Counted from the first letter of the stretch, positions 16,551 to 30,593 are shown. The stretch is 64,000 nt of DNA from Defluviitalea saccharophila (GCF_038396635.1 NZ_CP121687.1:62001-126000), one strand, 5' to 3'. The notes: generated by a model not told the origin, from the letters alone. Numbers and translations: made by a program.

Positions 16551-18107
16551 TTAAATTAATTTTGTTGTCCAGGATTCGCAATTCCATACATCCGTTACTA
16601 TATCGGAATAGAATTCCGGTTCGTGAGAAATAAGCAAAATACTTCCTTTATAGGCTTGCAATGCACGTTTTAATTCGGTTTTTGCATCGACATCCAAATG
16701 GTTGGTCGGTTCGTCCAGTACCAATAGATTTGTTTCTTTATTGATGAGTTTGCAAAGTCTTACCTTCGCTTGTTCTCCACCGCTTAAAACCAGTATTTTG
16801 CTCTCAATATGTTTTGTGGTAAGTCCACATTTTGCCAAGGCGGCCCGAACTTCAAACTGAGTATAGGAAGGGAATTCTTTCCACATTTCTTCAATACAGG
16901 TATTATAATTATTTTCTTTCATTTCCTGCTCAAAATAACCTATATGAAGGTAATCTCCCAGTTCTATAGAACCTGAAAGAGCCTTGATTTCTCCTAAGAT
17001 GCTTCTTAGTAGGGTGGTTTTACCCAGACCGTTGGCACCTACCAGAGCGATTTTTTGACCTCTTTCCATTTTGAGGTTTAAAGGATTTGAAAGAGGTTCG
17101 TCATAACCGATCACCAAATCTCTGGTTTCAAAAATTAATTTTCCAGAGGCTCTGGATTCTTTGAAGTTAAATTCAGGTTTTGGCTTTTCTTTGGCTAATT
17201 CTATGATTTCCATGTTGTCCAGTTTTTTCTGTCTGGACATAGCCATATTTCTCGTGGAAACCCTAGCCTTATTTCTGGCAACAAAATCTTTTAATTCAGC
17301 AATTTCCTGCTGCTGTCTTTTATAAGCAGCTTCTAATTGTTGTTTTTTTGCCTCATAAATCTGTATAAAGTTATTATAGTCCCCAACATAGCGATTTAAT
17401 TCCTGATTTTCCATATGATAAATCAAATTAATAACACTATTAAGAAAGGGGATATCGTGGGAGATAAGAATAAAGGCATTTTCATATTCCTGAAGAAAGC
17501 GTTTTAACCATTCGATATGTTGCTCATCAAGATAATTGGTAGGCTCATCTAAGAGGAGTATATCAGGCTTTTCCAGAAGTAATTTTCCAAGCAGCACTTT
17601 TGTTCTTTGACCGCCACTTAAATCATTTACATCTTTATCTAATCCGATATCTTCCAGTCCCAAACCTCTGGCAATTTCTTGTACTTTGGCATCAATCATA
17701 TAGAAGTCATTATGAGTTAATATATCCTGAATCATACCGAAATCTTCAAGCATTTTTTCAAGTTCTTCAGGATCAGCATCGGACATTTTTTCACATAGTT
17801 CATTCATTTCTATTTCAAGATCGAATAGATACTGAAATGCGCTTTTTAATACATCTTTTATGGTCAGACCTTTTTGCAGTACAGTATGTTGATCTAGATA
17901 GCCTACTCGAACACGCTTTGCCCATTCAACAGTTCCTTGATCCGGTTCCAGTTTACCAGTGATTATATTCATAAAAGTGGATTTTCCTTCTCCATTGGCG
18001 CCTATTAAGCCAACATGTTCTCCTTTTAAGAGGCGGAAGGAAACATTGTTAAAAATAGCTCTATCTCCAAAACCATGGCTTAGATTTTCTACAGTTAAAA
18101 TACTCAT
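16551..18107 (-). CDS. ABC-F family ATPase (YkpA/YbiT-like)
   Basis: 518 residues, two ABC ATPase domains: GANGEGKS at 36-43, LSGGQRTK near 164, LLLDEPTNYLD; then GANGLGKT near 355, LSGGEQAK near 440, LLVLDEPTNHLD. A linker of about 80 residues (RQQQEIAELKDFVARNKARVS region) lies between. There is no C-terminal coiled coil and no membrane segment. It is expected to act on the ribosome as a translation factor. It differs clearly from the other ABC-F protein at 9.2 kb and belongs to the YbiT/YkpA branch by its GEGKS Walker A and length. AAGGAGC is the ribosome site. Confidence 0.9.
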   Translation of the reverse strand: MSILTVENLSHGFGDRAIFNNVSFRLLKGEHVGLIGANGEGKSTFMNIITGKLEPDQGTVEWAKRVRVGYLDQHTVLQKGLTIKDVLKSAFQYLFDLEIEMNELCEKMSDADPEELEKMLEDFGMIQDILTHNDFYMIDAKVQEIARGLGLEDIGLDKDVNDLSGGQRTKVLLGKLLLEKPDILLLDEPTNYLDEQHIEWLKRFLQEYENAFILISHDIPFLNSVINLIYHMENQELNRYVGDYNNFIQIYEAKKQQLEAAYKRQQQEIAELKDFVARNKARVSTRNMAMSRQKKLDNMEIIELAKEKPKPEFNFKESRASGKLIFETRDLVIGYDEPLSNPLNLKMERGQKIALVGANGLGKTTLLRSILGEIKALSGSIELGDYLHIGYFEQEMKENNYNTCIEEMWKEFPSYTQFEVRAALAKCGLTTKHIESKILVLSGGEQAKVRLCKLINKETNLLVLDEPTNHLDVDAKTELKRALQAYKGSILLISHEPEFYSDIVTDVWNCESWTTKLI

Positions 18108-18193
18108 ATTCTGCTCCTTATCTTTTAAGAAATTTCAAATGTTATTATACACTGGATTGTATAAGAGAGTAAACATTTATGTTTCTGAACAGA

Positions 18194-18230
18194 TACAAAA
18201 AAACTAAGAACTCCATGGAGTCCTTAGTTT
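18194..18230 (-). terminator. Terminator overlapping the end of the ABC permease gene
   Basis: Stem AAACTAAGAACTCC / GGAGTCCTTAGTTT with one mismatch. On the minus strand it is followed by TTTTTTTGTATC. The stem starts within the stop codon of the permease gene. Confidence 0.85.
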
Positions 18231-19602
18231 ATTCGGTCTTTATGGCACTGAGTGCAGATAGTTTCATAGCTCTTCGAGCCGGGAAGTAGCCGGCAATCAT
18301 TCCGATGAGGCTGCTGAATAATAAAGCTGCTCCTAAAAGCCATAAAGGAATAACGGATACATAGGTCTTTACTCCTTCTTCTGGAGGTCCGAACAAATTT
18401 CCTAAAAGGCCTCCCGATCCAAAACGATTAAGAAGAAAAGAGATAAGAAGGCTTATTAAGATTCCTGCCAGCCCTCCGAGAAAACCTATCATTCCTGCTT
18501 CGATTAAAAACATCTTTTTAATATCCGTAAGGATAGCACCTATTACCTTCATGATTCCAATTTCCCTTGTCCTTTCATAGATGGACATAATCATTGTGTT
18601 TGTAATGCCTAATGCGGCAACAAGAAGGGAAACTGCACCAATACCACCTAGCACCATTTGAATTCCCTTAAACATATTTTTTACTTCTTTTAATCCGTCC
18701 GACATACTATATGCTTCCAATCCCAAATTACGGATTTGTTCTAAAACGCTGTCCACGGAATGGACATCCTGTACTTTTACTTTAACATTCTGATAGGTGA
18801 GTTCTTTACTGTTTCTATTTTTTGAAATCTTTTCACCATTGGCTTCTCGCACTTTTAGTTCATATTCTTTTTGTTCTAAAATGAGTTTTTTTACAGATTC
18901 AACTGGCATATAACAACGGTAATTGGTTTCATAGTTTTTATCTTCCATCATGCCTATGACCATGACATTTGTAGGGCGAGGAGCTTTTACAACAGGCTTT
19001 GGAGCATTTCGTTCTCCATAGCTTTGGTCGAAGGAAATTTTTACAATCTGATTTAGCATTTCAAAGGGGGCTTCCTGATTCTCATTCCAACCTCCCATCA
19101 TTCTTCCTCTATTAGATGCTCCAATTTTCTCAAACATCATAGGAATTTGAGTGCCGGCAATCATTACCATGCGATCATCTTTATTGAATTCTCTTCCTTC
19201 TCCCACATTATAACCAAGAGCTTTCATTGCTTCGGGAGTAATGCCTATAATTTCGATATATCCCTTGTATTTCCCGACTACAGCGGGAACATATAGGGAT
19301 AATTGAGGCAGCACCATTTCAACATTGGAAAGAGTTTCTAGCTGGGCAATTTCTTCTTCTGAAATGGAGGGTTGTTCTTGGTTAGATGTCATTTTACTGT
19401 AGTTGGGCCAGACTTCAATGACGGATAAATCTCCCCAGCGTTTCATAGAATTTTCTAGATTCAGGTTCATTGCAAAGCCTAAAGAAAGCATAAGTACGAT
19501 GGAACTGGTTCCAATAATAACGCCTAATATAGTAAGGGATGTACGCAATTTGCGCCGCCACAAATTGCGTATACTCATTAGTATTAAGTCTAAACTATTC
19601 AT
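18229..19602 (-). CDS. ABC transporter permease, MacB/FtsX type
   Basis: 457 residues with the MacB layout: one N-terminal membrane helix (RTSLTILGVIIGTSSIVLML, about residues 18-37), a large extracytoplasmic MacB-PCD domain, and three C-terminal helices from about residue 320 on, including the FtsX motif TREIGIMKVIGA. Such proteins act as mechanical couplers in lipoprotein or peptide export, not as classical channels. It is the last gene of a three-gene operon and overlaps the exported CARDB-like protein by 8 bases, so translation is coupled. Confidence 0.9.
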   Translation of the reverse strand: MNSLDLILMSIRNLWRRKLRTSLTILGVIIGTSSIVLMLSLGFAMNLNLENSMKRWGDLSVIEVWPNYSKMTSNQEQPSISEEEIAQLETLSNVEMVLPQLSLYVPAVVGKYKGYIEIIGITPEAMKALGYNVGEGREFNKDDRMVMIAGTQIPMMFEKIGASNRGRMMGGWNENQEAPFEMLNQIVKISFDQSYGERNAPKPVVKAPRPTNVMVIGMMEDKNYETNYRCYMPVESVKKLILEQKEYELKVREANGEKISKNRNSKELTYQNVKVKVQDVHSVDSVLEQIRNLGLEAYSMSDGLKEVKNMFKGIQMVLGGIGAVSLLVAALGITNTMIMSIYERTREIGIMKVIGAILTDIKKMFLIEAGMIGFLGGLAGILISLLISFLLNRFGSGGLLGNLFGPPEEGVKTYVSVIPLWLLGAALLFSSLIGMIAGYFPARRAMKLSALSAIKTE

Positions 19603-22027
19603 CTAAGCTCATCTCTTTTCTTTTTCCCTTTTTCTTTTTTATAAAAATGAAAGCGCCAGCTCCTAACGCGATGATCACAACAGTTAAGATCCAGACAATT
19701 GGCTTTTTGTAAAATGGTTTGTTTTCCATCTCACCAGGCATCATACCCATGCCATCAGGCCCCATGCCCATGTCGTCTGGTAGAGCAGGTTCCATGACAT
19801 TCATTGTAAAAGGTACCCTTAGTTCTTGCTTTTCACCAGTTATTTCTTCATATGAAACAATTAATTCTCCAGTACATTCCCCGGCTTGAGTTGGAATAAT
19901 AATTCCCTCAAAATATTCTTCACTGCCTTGCTCAAAATTCCCTACGAATAAATTGGCTTCTTGTTTTTCAAAAGGTCCTTCTAAAGAGATCATAAGGTTT
20001 TTGATATTTGTTCTGCCTGTATTGAAGATTTGAGTAACAACATAGGTAGGAGAGCCAACCATTGCTTCCCCATCAATTCTCACCTCTCCAATATCTATTT
20101 GAGTACTTTGCTGTACGGGAATACCGATTTTGGCGGTTTCGGTATAAGTTTCTCCATTAGAATCTTCGTATTCCATCTCAACGGTTACTTCATAGGTTTT
20201 TGGACTGGCATCAGGAACAGTGTACATACGTACATTTTTTACTATTGTAGCACTGGGACTTAGCTCGGCAATATAGAACATATTGCTTTGTCCGCTTACA
20301 GGAGTAAATACGGTGCCGGTATCTTCTGAATTGTCCTTGCCTTTTTCATTTATGGTTAATGTAGCTTTCATATTTTGAACCACTTTATGACCATGGGTAT
20401 TGGTGAAGCCTATACTTAAATCAAACTCCTGACCAGCTCTTACAATCTGAGGATTTACAGTATATTCCCCGATAATAACCCTGGGCTTACTTTTAGCACT
20501 TCCGCTTTTATTGCCATCCACATTGATTCCGGCATATTGACTGAAAGTCACTACATCGGCGCCTTGATAGGGGACATATTCTACTTTGATTTCAATAGGG
20601 TAGTTTCTATATTCGGCATCGCTGCTCGTCCAGAAGGTTGCTGAGAAATTCTTTTTAGCTCCAGCATTAAAATCTTTAAAGGAATAAATATTTTGGGATT
20701 TTGGCTTTAAAACATCCCCACCGTCCAGGGTGATCTTAACACTTTTAGCATTATATTTGGAGTTGTTTACTAGGGTAAATCCAAGGGTAAAGTCTTCTCC
20801 AATGCCCACTGAATAATCTGGAGCAATTATGTTTTCGATATATAAATCAGAAACGCCAAGGGTTTTTCCGTCTAGAGGAACAAAGATTTGTTGAGTTCCT
20901 TTTTGAGTGACCGTTGTACCGTCTGCATATGTATATTCAATATTTACTGGCTCAACATTTCCTTCCAGTGTTCCAGATGCCATAACCTTGAATTGAGCCG
21001 TTTTTGTCTCTCCTGGTTTAATGGTAGATATAAAAGAAGTATTACTTCCTTCTATCACAGTTAAACCGTCTTTTTTTAATCCTGTCAGTGTGATTTCTAC
21101 ATTGCTTGCAGCAGCTTTTCCTTGATTGGTTGCAGTGATTTCCAGTGTGGTCGGTTGACCAGGCGTAACAGGTGCTGAATTTTTTACTCCAAAACGAAGT
21201 CGAGCGGGCATTTGCGTATTTAACACCCGTACATATACGGTATCCGACCCTGAAAATTTGTCATCGGAGGAATTGGTGTATTCATATTTTATAGTTATTG
21301 GATAAACTCCAGGTTCGGCAGTACGATCTGCTTGAATACCGAATTCTAAATTATTGATGCCGCTTTTTCGAATAGAACTGAAGTATAATTTTTCCACATT
21401 TTTAATGAGAATAGGGAATTTATCCCCTTGCTTATTGGATTCAATCGTAACGGTGACATCTTCAGCAGTAAAACCTCCGGCATTAACGAAAGGAAGGCTA
21501 ACTTTTTTATATTCTCCTGCGCCGATTTCAATTACTTCATCATTTACAAGTGAAATACGAGGCTGATATTTTTTGGTGTCTACAACGGTGATGGAGTCGT
21601 CAATAGTTTTGCTTCCACTGATGGTACCTGTTTTGCTCGTAGTTTTTCCATCATCAGTCTTTTCAGCATATTTAATGGTATAACTAATGGTATTGTTACC
21701 TCCGCCTTTGTATTCTAGTTTCCTTATGATAGGAACTGCACCAGAGCCAGGAGACAAATCAAATCCTAAACTTTTATTGTCGCATCTAAAATTGTCGCTG
21801 AATTCGATGGCTTGTAAATGTACTGCTTTTTCACTGGCAGCTGTATTTTCAACATGAATTTCTATGGTTAAGGTATCTCCGGCATCTATTTTACTACCGG
21901 AAATATACAATTTGTCTACCCATGAATTTAAAGTAACCCCCTCTGCATGTACCATATTAGCCGGCAATAGAGTAAAAGAAAAAATAAGTAGTACAAAGAT
22001 CGACAATAGTTTATTGTGCTTTTTCAT
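19595..22027 (-). CDS. Large exported protein with repeated CARDB/NPCBM-type Ig-like domains (COG1361-like) and C-terminal anchor
   Basis: About 810 residues. A signal peptide (KLLSIFVLLIFSFTLLPANM) is followed by a long beta-rich ectodomain of repeated Ig-like units, recognised by recurring phrases such as AGDTLTIEIHVENTAAS, TPGQPTTLEITATNQGKAA and RAGQEFDLSIGFTNTHG. A Met/Gly-rich linker (PDDMGMGPDGMGMMPGEME) and one membrane helix with a KKKKGKRK tail end the protein. In the operon it lies between the ABC ATPase and the MacB-like permease and overlaps both, so it is probably an outer-face partner of that transporter. I chose the ATG at 22027 (MKKHNK), since two earlier ATGs overlap or touch the GGAAGGA ribosome site. 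Confidence 0.82.
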   Translation of the reverse strand: MKKHNKLLSIFVLLIFSFTLLPANMVHAEGVTLNSWVDKLYISGSKIDAGDTLTIEIHVENTAASEKAVHLQAIEFSDNFRCDNKSLGFDLSPGSGAVPIIRKLEYKGGGNNTISYTIKYAEKTDDGKTTSKTGTISGSKTIDDSITVVDTKKYQPRISLVNDEVIEIGAGEYKKVSLPFVNAGGFTAEDVTVTIESNKQGDKFPILIKNVEKLYFSSIRKSGINNLEFGIQADRTAEPGVYPITIKYEYTNSSDDKFSGSDTVYVRVLNTQMPARLRFGVKNSAPVTPGQPTTLEITATNQGKAAASNVEITLTGLKKDGLTVIEGSNTSFISTIKPGETKTAQFKVMASGTLEGNVEPVNIEYTYADGTTVTQKGTQQIFVPLDGKTLGVSDLYIENIIAPDYSVGIGEDFTLGFTLVNNSKYNAKSVKITLDGGDVLKPKSQNIYSFKDFNAGAKKNFSATFWTSSDAEYRNYPIEIKVEYVPYQGADVVTFSQYAGINVDGNKSGSAKSKPRVIIGEYTVNPQIVRAGQEFDLSIGFTNTHGHKVVQNMKATLTINEKGKDNSEDTGTVFTPVSGQSNMFYIAELSPSATIVKNVRMYTVPDASPKTYEVTVEMEYEDSNGETYTETAKIGIPVQQSTQIDIGEVRIDGEAMVGSPTYVVTQIFNTGRTNIKNLMISLEGPFEKQEANLFVGNFEQGSEEYFEGIIIPTQAGECTGELIVSYEEITGEKQELRVPFTMNVMEPALPDDMGMGPDGMGMMPGEMENKPFYKKPIVWILTVVIIALGAGAFIFIKKKKGKRKEMSLDE

Positions 22028-22742
22028 ATATAAGTTCATTCCTTCCATTGATTTTTTGTTCTATAGAGATGATTTCTCCGTCTTTCATATGTATAAGCCT
22101 GTCGGCATAATCGGCGATTTCCGTATCATGAGAAACGACTACCATGGTTTGGTTATACTTTTTTGCCATGCTTGTCATAAGCTCTAATATTTCAACCGTG
22201 GTATGGGTATCGAGATTCCCTGTTGGTTCATCGGCAAATATAATGGTAGGGCGATTGACAAATGCTCTCGCAATACTTACTCTTTGCTGCTGCCCACCGC
22301 TCATTTCATTGGGTTTATGTTTTAAACGGGAGCCTAAGCCTACTGCTTCCAGCATTTCCTTTGCCATAACTTCTCGTTTTTTCTTTGGTATCCCTTGAAA
22401 AACAAGAGGCAGACATACGTTTTCCAATGCCGTAAGAGAGGGGATTAGATTGTAGGATTGAAATATAAAGCCTATATACTTTTGCCTAAACTTTGCCAGT
22501 TGTGCTTCATTCATCTTTTCAATATAATGCCCTTTTATTTCTACACTGCCCTTTGTAGGTTTTTCTAATCCTGCCATCATATTGAGCAGAGTGGATTTGC
22601 CGGAACCGGAAGCACCCAAAAGACAGCAAATCTCTCCTTGTGGGATTTGTAAATCTATATGGTTTAAAGCGACAATCTTTTCTTCACCCATGCGATAGAT
22701 CTTTCTAATTCCCTGAATATTAATAATTGAATCCAATAGCAT
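22011..22742 (-). CDS. ABC transporter ATP-binding protein (MacB/LolD type)
   Basis: 243 residues, one ABC domain: Walker A GASGSGKS near 43-50, Q-loop in FIFQSYNLIPSLTALENV, signature MSGGQQQRVSIAR near 147, Walker B TIIFADEPTGNLD, H-loop VVVSHD. The Q-loop and NLDTHT wording is that of the MacB/LolD/FtsE class, matching the permease two genes on. It is the first gene of the operon. AAAGGAGG lies only one base before the annotated ATG; a TTG two codons later has better spacing and could be the real start. The next gene overlaps its end by 17 bases. Confidence 0.93.
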   Translation of the reverse strand: MLLDSIINIQGIRKIYRMGEEKIVALNHIDLQIPQGEICCLLGASGSGKSTLLNMMAGLEKPTKGSVEIKGHYIEKMNEAQLAKFRQKYIGFIFQSYNLIPSLTALENVCLPLVFQGIPKKKREVMAKEMLEAVGLGSRLKHKPNEMSGGQQQRVSIARAFVNRPTIIFADEPTGNLDTHTTVEILELMTSMAKKYNQTMVVVSHDTEIADYADRLIHMKDGEIISIEQKINGRNELIYEKAQ

Positions 22743-22941
22743 TCCTCCTTTCTAAATTTTGACATGTAAATTCATTTTACCATGTATTTCTTCTGCTTAT
22801 GTTAAAAACTTATTAAATAAGTATTAAGAATTACTTATCGATTCTCTATGCGAATATAAAGCTTGATATATAAAAGAATATATTGAAATTTTTTACTATA
22901 TGTGCTCATAAATTAATAATATCGATATCATTTGGGGGCGG

Positions 22942-25080
22942 ATGCTTATGTTAAGAGGAATGGCTTTATTGGAAATAGCAAGATTTTTTTTACCCAAGGA
23001 AGCAGTATTTACGCCGACTCACAATTATAATGACTATACTTTTATGCAAACAGGAGATATAGACGGAGATGGAGCGGAAGAAATAATTGTAGGCTATTTA
23101 TGGCGCAAACAACCCTTTGTGATGATTCTAAAAAATATAAAAAACAGATGGTACAGGATATCAACGATTAAAGGTATCGGCTACGATATCAATTCTATAA
23201 ATTTAGCGCCAACTTCCTCCAGTAAAATTAGCAAAAAAGATATCATTATTAAATGGGTGAAGGATCAGGAGGTACTAGAAACAAATGTCTTCACATGGAA
23301 ATTAGGAAAACTATATAAGCTTGAAGAAGAAACGAAATATTGCAGAAGAGAAGAAGTATCTGCTCATACTGAAAGCCTTCATCCGATTAAAATTTATAGA
23401 GTCGGTGGCGTTCAATGGGGTTATATAAATGATCAGGGAGAGATTGTGATTCCACCACAGTATGACTATGGAGAACCTTTTCAGGAAAACGGATTAGCAG
23501 TAGTAAATATTAATGAATTATATGGAGTCATTGATTCTTCAGGAGCCTATGTTATTCCTCCACAGTACTCATATATCGGAGAGTTTTCGGAAGGTAGAAC
23601 ACAAGTCCGGGATGGAAAAGAAACAAAAATGATCGATGAAAAGGGGAATGTTTTATTTGTAACGAATGGAGATATATTCCCTATGAATAACAATAGAGCA
23701 CCATTCTCTATAGTGGATGAAGAAAATGGATGGAAGTATGGATATATTGACCGAGAGGGAAATGTTGTAATACCACCACAATATAGATATGCCAGGAGTT
23801 TTGAAGAAGGAAAGGCTGTCGTTGAGAAGATGGATGGAGGTTATTCGATTATTGATACAGAAGGCAATATCATATCTGATTTAAATTATGCATTTGTAGG
23901 AGGGATTGGAGAAGGATTATTGTCTTTTCAAGAAACATTGGGTGAAAGGTATGGGTATATTGATTTTTCAGGGAATATAATCATACCTGTTCAATTTGAT
24001 ACCGCAGAAGAATTTCAGGATGGCAGAGCTGTAGTAAGTATTCAGCAGGATAGTGATTTTCATTATGGATTAATAGATAGAAATGGGAAATATATTATTT
24101 CGCCTCAGTATAATTATATTCGAATCTTAGGGGAAAATCGTATTGGTCTAGGTCTTCCGGTGGATGAGAACAATTCTGTTTGGTCAGATTCTAAATATGC
24201 AATTGGTGATTTGGACGGAAATATTTTAACCGACTTCATTTACTATGATCTTACAGATTACAATAAGGGATATGCTTCTGCCAATGACGGTCTGATGACT
24301 TTTTTTATTAATAGAGAAGGCAAAAAAGTGGATAGTTTGCCTGCAGTCGAAGGCAATGGATCACTTAATTTTGAAGGAAATATTATCGGTGGAAGTATAG
24401 ATTATAGAATAATTTATTTAGACAGAGACGGAAATGTCATTTGGCATGAGGAGAACTCGCTTCAGCTGAATGACCAGTATAGAGTTCAGGAAAAGAAATA
24501 TGCACCTAATAGATATTATTTAGTATATTATCCTGAAATTATAGGAATAAAAGATGAAGTCACAAGCAAAGAGGTAAATGAAAGACTTCGCAAGATGTCA
24601 AAGGCAGAAGGGATTAATAAGGATGAGATAATGGATTCTACTTATTATGGAGATTATATAGTAACCTTTTTTAAAAATGCTTTAATCGGCATTGAATTAA
24701 ACGGATACAGCTATACCTTCGGGGCAGCCCATGGGATGCCAAGTAAAGTCTATGCCCATATTAATTTAGAGACCGGAGATTTCTATGAACTAAAAGATCT
24801 TTTCAAGAAAAACAGTAATTATGTAGAAATCCTTAGTGAAATCATTAAAGAACAAATTATTAAAGAAGGAGAAGACTCATATGTTTGGCTGGATAGCTAT
24901 CAAGGCATAAGACCAAACCAATCATTTTATATTACTGATACTGCCCTTCACATTTACTTTGATCCTTATGAGATTGCTCCCTATGCGGCAGGTTTTCCGA
25001 CGTTTGAAATTCCATTTGAAGACATCATGAATATTATCGATACGGAAGGTGACTTTTGGAGAAACATACAAAATTATTAA
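22942..25080 (+). CDS. WG-repeat protein with C-terminal DUF3298/RsiV-like domain
   Basis: 712 residues. An FG-GAP-like Ca-binding segment GDIDGDGAEEIIVGY is near residue 38. A series of WG repeats follows (WGYINDQGEIVIPPQYDY, YGVIDSSGAYVIPPQYSY, YGYIDREGNVVIPPQYRY and more, about eight units from residue 155 to 480). The last ~190 residues look like the DUF3298 fold of RsiV/PdaC (TGDFYELKDLF, LHIYFDPYEIAPYAAGFPTFEIP). No clear signal peptide is present, though these domains are usually outside the cell; the hydrophobic start MLMLRGMALLEIARFFL is a poor signal. RsiV-like domains bind lysozyme or act in cell-wall sensing. The start is uncertain between ATGs at 22942, 22948 and 22960. Confidence 0.8.
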   Translation: MLMLRGMALLEIARFFLPKEAVFTPTHNYNDYTFMQTGDIDGDGAEEIIVGYLWRKQPFVMILKNIKNRWYRISTIKGIGYDINSINLAPTSSSKISKKDIIIKWVKDQEVLETNVFTWKLGKLYKLEEETKYCRREEVSAHTESLHPIKIYRVGGVQWGYINDQGEIVIPPQYDYGEPFQENGLAVVNINELYGVIDSSGAYVIPPQYSYIGEFSEGRTQVRDGKETKMIDEKGNVLFVTNGDIFPMNNNRAPFSIVDEENGWKYGYIDREGNVVIPPQYRYARSFEEGKAVVEKMDGGYSIIDTEGNIISDLNYAFVGGIGEGLLSFQETLGERYGYIDFSGNIIIPVQFDTAEEFQDGRAVVSIQQDSDFHYGLIDRNGKYIISPQYNYIRILGENRIGLGLPVDENNSVWSDSKYAIGDLDGNILTDFIYYDLTDYNKGYASANDGLMTFFINREGKKVDSLPAVEGNGSLNFEGNIIGGSIDYRIIYLDRDGNVIWHEENSLQLNDQYRVQEKKYAPNRYYLVYYPEIIGIKDEVTSKEVNERLRKMSKAEGINKDEIMDSTYYGDYIVTFFKNALIGIELNGYSYTFGAAHGMPSKVYAHINLETGDFYELKDLFKKNSNYVEILSEIIKEQIIKEGEDSYVWLDSYQGIRPNQSFYITDTALHIYFDPYEIAPYAAGFPTFEIPFEDIMNIIDTEGDFWRNIQNY

Positions 25081-25108
25081 ATTTAGAGCAGCCCATGGCC
25101 GTTTTCTT

Positions 25109-25245
25109 GTTACATAGGAAATTCCTCCGGATTTCCTATGTAGCAAAAAAAAACCTCCGGACAGGATGCGTACTCTCGTGTATTGTATTTTGTTGGTTTT
25201 GCCGACCGAGCTTAACGCAGAGTTTCACTTGAGAAACTCTTTTTT
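25109..25245 (+). repeat. Dispersed multi-hairpin repeat, full-length copy
   Basis: Hairpin 1: TACATAGGAAATTC / GGATTTCCTATGTA. It is followed by a C/G-rich hairpin, the conserved core GTATTGTATTTTGT (25180-25193), the hairpin around TTTGCCGACCG (25198-25208), and a terminator-like hairpin AGAGTTTC / GAAACTCT with a T-run. The same order is found at 55.4 kb. This copy lies between the WG-repeat gene and the rRNA promoters and may terminate the former. Confidence 0.82.
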
Positions 25246-25269
25246 GGTTGGATGAGATGAAAAGTGTGT

Positions 25270-25298
25270 TGACAAAAGAATTTTAATATGTTACTATA
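25270..25298 (+). promoter_or_regulatory. rRNA operon promoter P1
   Basis: Perfect TTGACA at 25270-25275, 17-base spacer, TACTAT at 25293-25298, followed by GCATTCCTG, the same start-region wording as the two later promoters. Confidence 0.88.
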
Positions 25299-25366
25299 GC
25301 ATTCCTGCTGTCGAAGGAGAATCATTTAGCTCAACAGCAGAACAGTCGATTAGAAGTAATTTCCAG

Positions 25367-25395
25367 TTGATTTAATCGACTAAACATGTTAGAAT
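25367..25395 (+). promoter_or_regulatory. rRNA operon promoter P2
   Basis: TTGATT at 25367-25372, 17-base spacer, TAGAAT at 25390-25395, followed by GTAATTCCTG. Confidence 0.83.
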
Positions 25396-25457
25396 GTAAT
25401 TCCTGTCACCGAGACAGGGCTGTTAGAAATAGGTAATAAATTACTGCAAATTAACAG

Positions 25458-25486
25458 TTGACTTGCGATTGGGAACATGATATACT
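25458..25486 (+). promoter_or_regulatory. rRNA operon promoter P3
   Basis: TTGACT at 25458-25463, 17-base spacer, TATACT at 25481-25486, followed by ATATTCCTG. It is the promoter closest to 16S. Confidence 0.87.
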
Positions 25487-25517
25487 ATATTCCTGTCGAC
25501 AAAAAACGACAAATCAT

Positions 25518-25532
25518 TGATCTTTGAAAACT
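25518..25532 (+). promoter_or_regulatory. boxA-type antitermination element of the rRNA leader
   Basis: TGATCTTTGAAAACT matches the boxA region commonly placed before 16S in Firmicutes. A second CACCTTGAAAACT copy lies in the 16S-23S spacer near 27195-27207. Confidence 0.75.
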
Positions 25533-25612
25533 AAACAGCACAAACCAAAAACAACCCAATCAATTCCATTGATTGAAGATTTAAAAGATAGCCAGTAAAC
25601 TGGCAAGGATTA

Positions 25613-30266
<4,654 letters not shown>

Positions 30267-30400
30267 CTAAAATGTTTTGGCTATTTAATTTCAGTGTTTA
30301 GTTTTGAGGGTACAGATTATCTGAGGTTAGAAGTAAGAAGTACGAGGTTCGAAGAACCGTATATGAATAGATCTAATCTCCAACATCTGATATCTAACTT

Positions 30401-30517
30401 TTCGGTAGTGATTCGTCTATGGGAAACACCCATACCCATACCGAACATGATGGTTAAGCCATAGACGGCCGATGGTACTTGGCGGGAGACTGCCCGGGAG
30501 AGTAGGTGGCTGCCGAA
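30401..30517 (+). rRNA. rrf: 5S ribosomal RNA
   Basis: 117 bases with the terminal stem TTCGGTAGTG / GGCTGCCGAA and the conserved CCATACCGAACATG block. It is 134 bases after 23S; the spacer shows no tRNA. Confidence 0.95.
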
Positions 30518-30522
30518 GTTAT

Positions 30523-30593
30523 GCGGGTGTAGTTCAATGGTAGAACACCAGCCTTCCAAGCTGGATACGTGGGTTCGATTCCCATCACCCGCT
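30523..30593 (+). tRNA. tRNA-Gly (anticodon UCC)
   Basis: Acceptor stem GCGGGTG / CACCCGC, D-loop AGTTCAATGGTAGA, anticodon arm CCAGC-CTTCCAA-GCTGG giving UCC, T-arm GTGGG-TTCGATT-CCCAT. CCA is not encoded. It begins 5 bases after 5S and belongs to the rRNA transcript. Confidence 0.97.
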
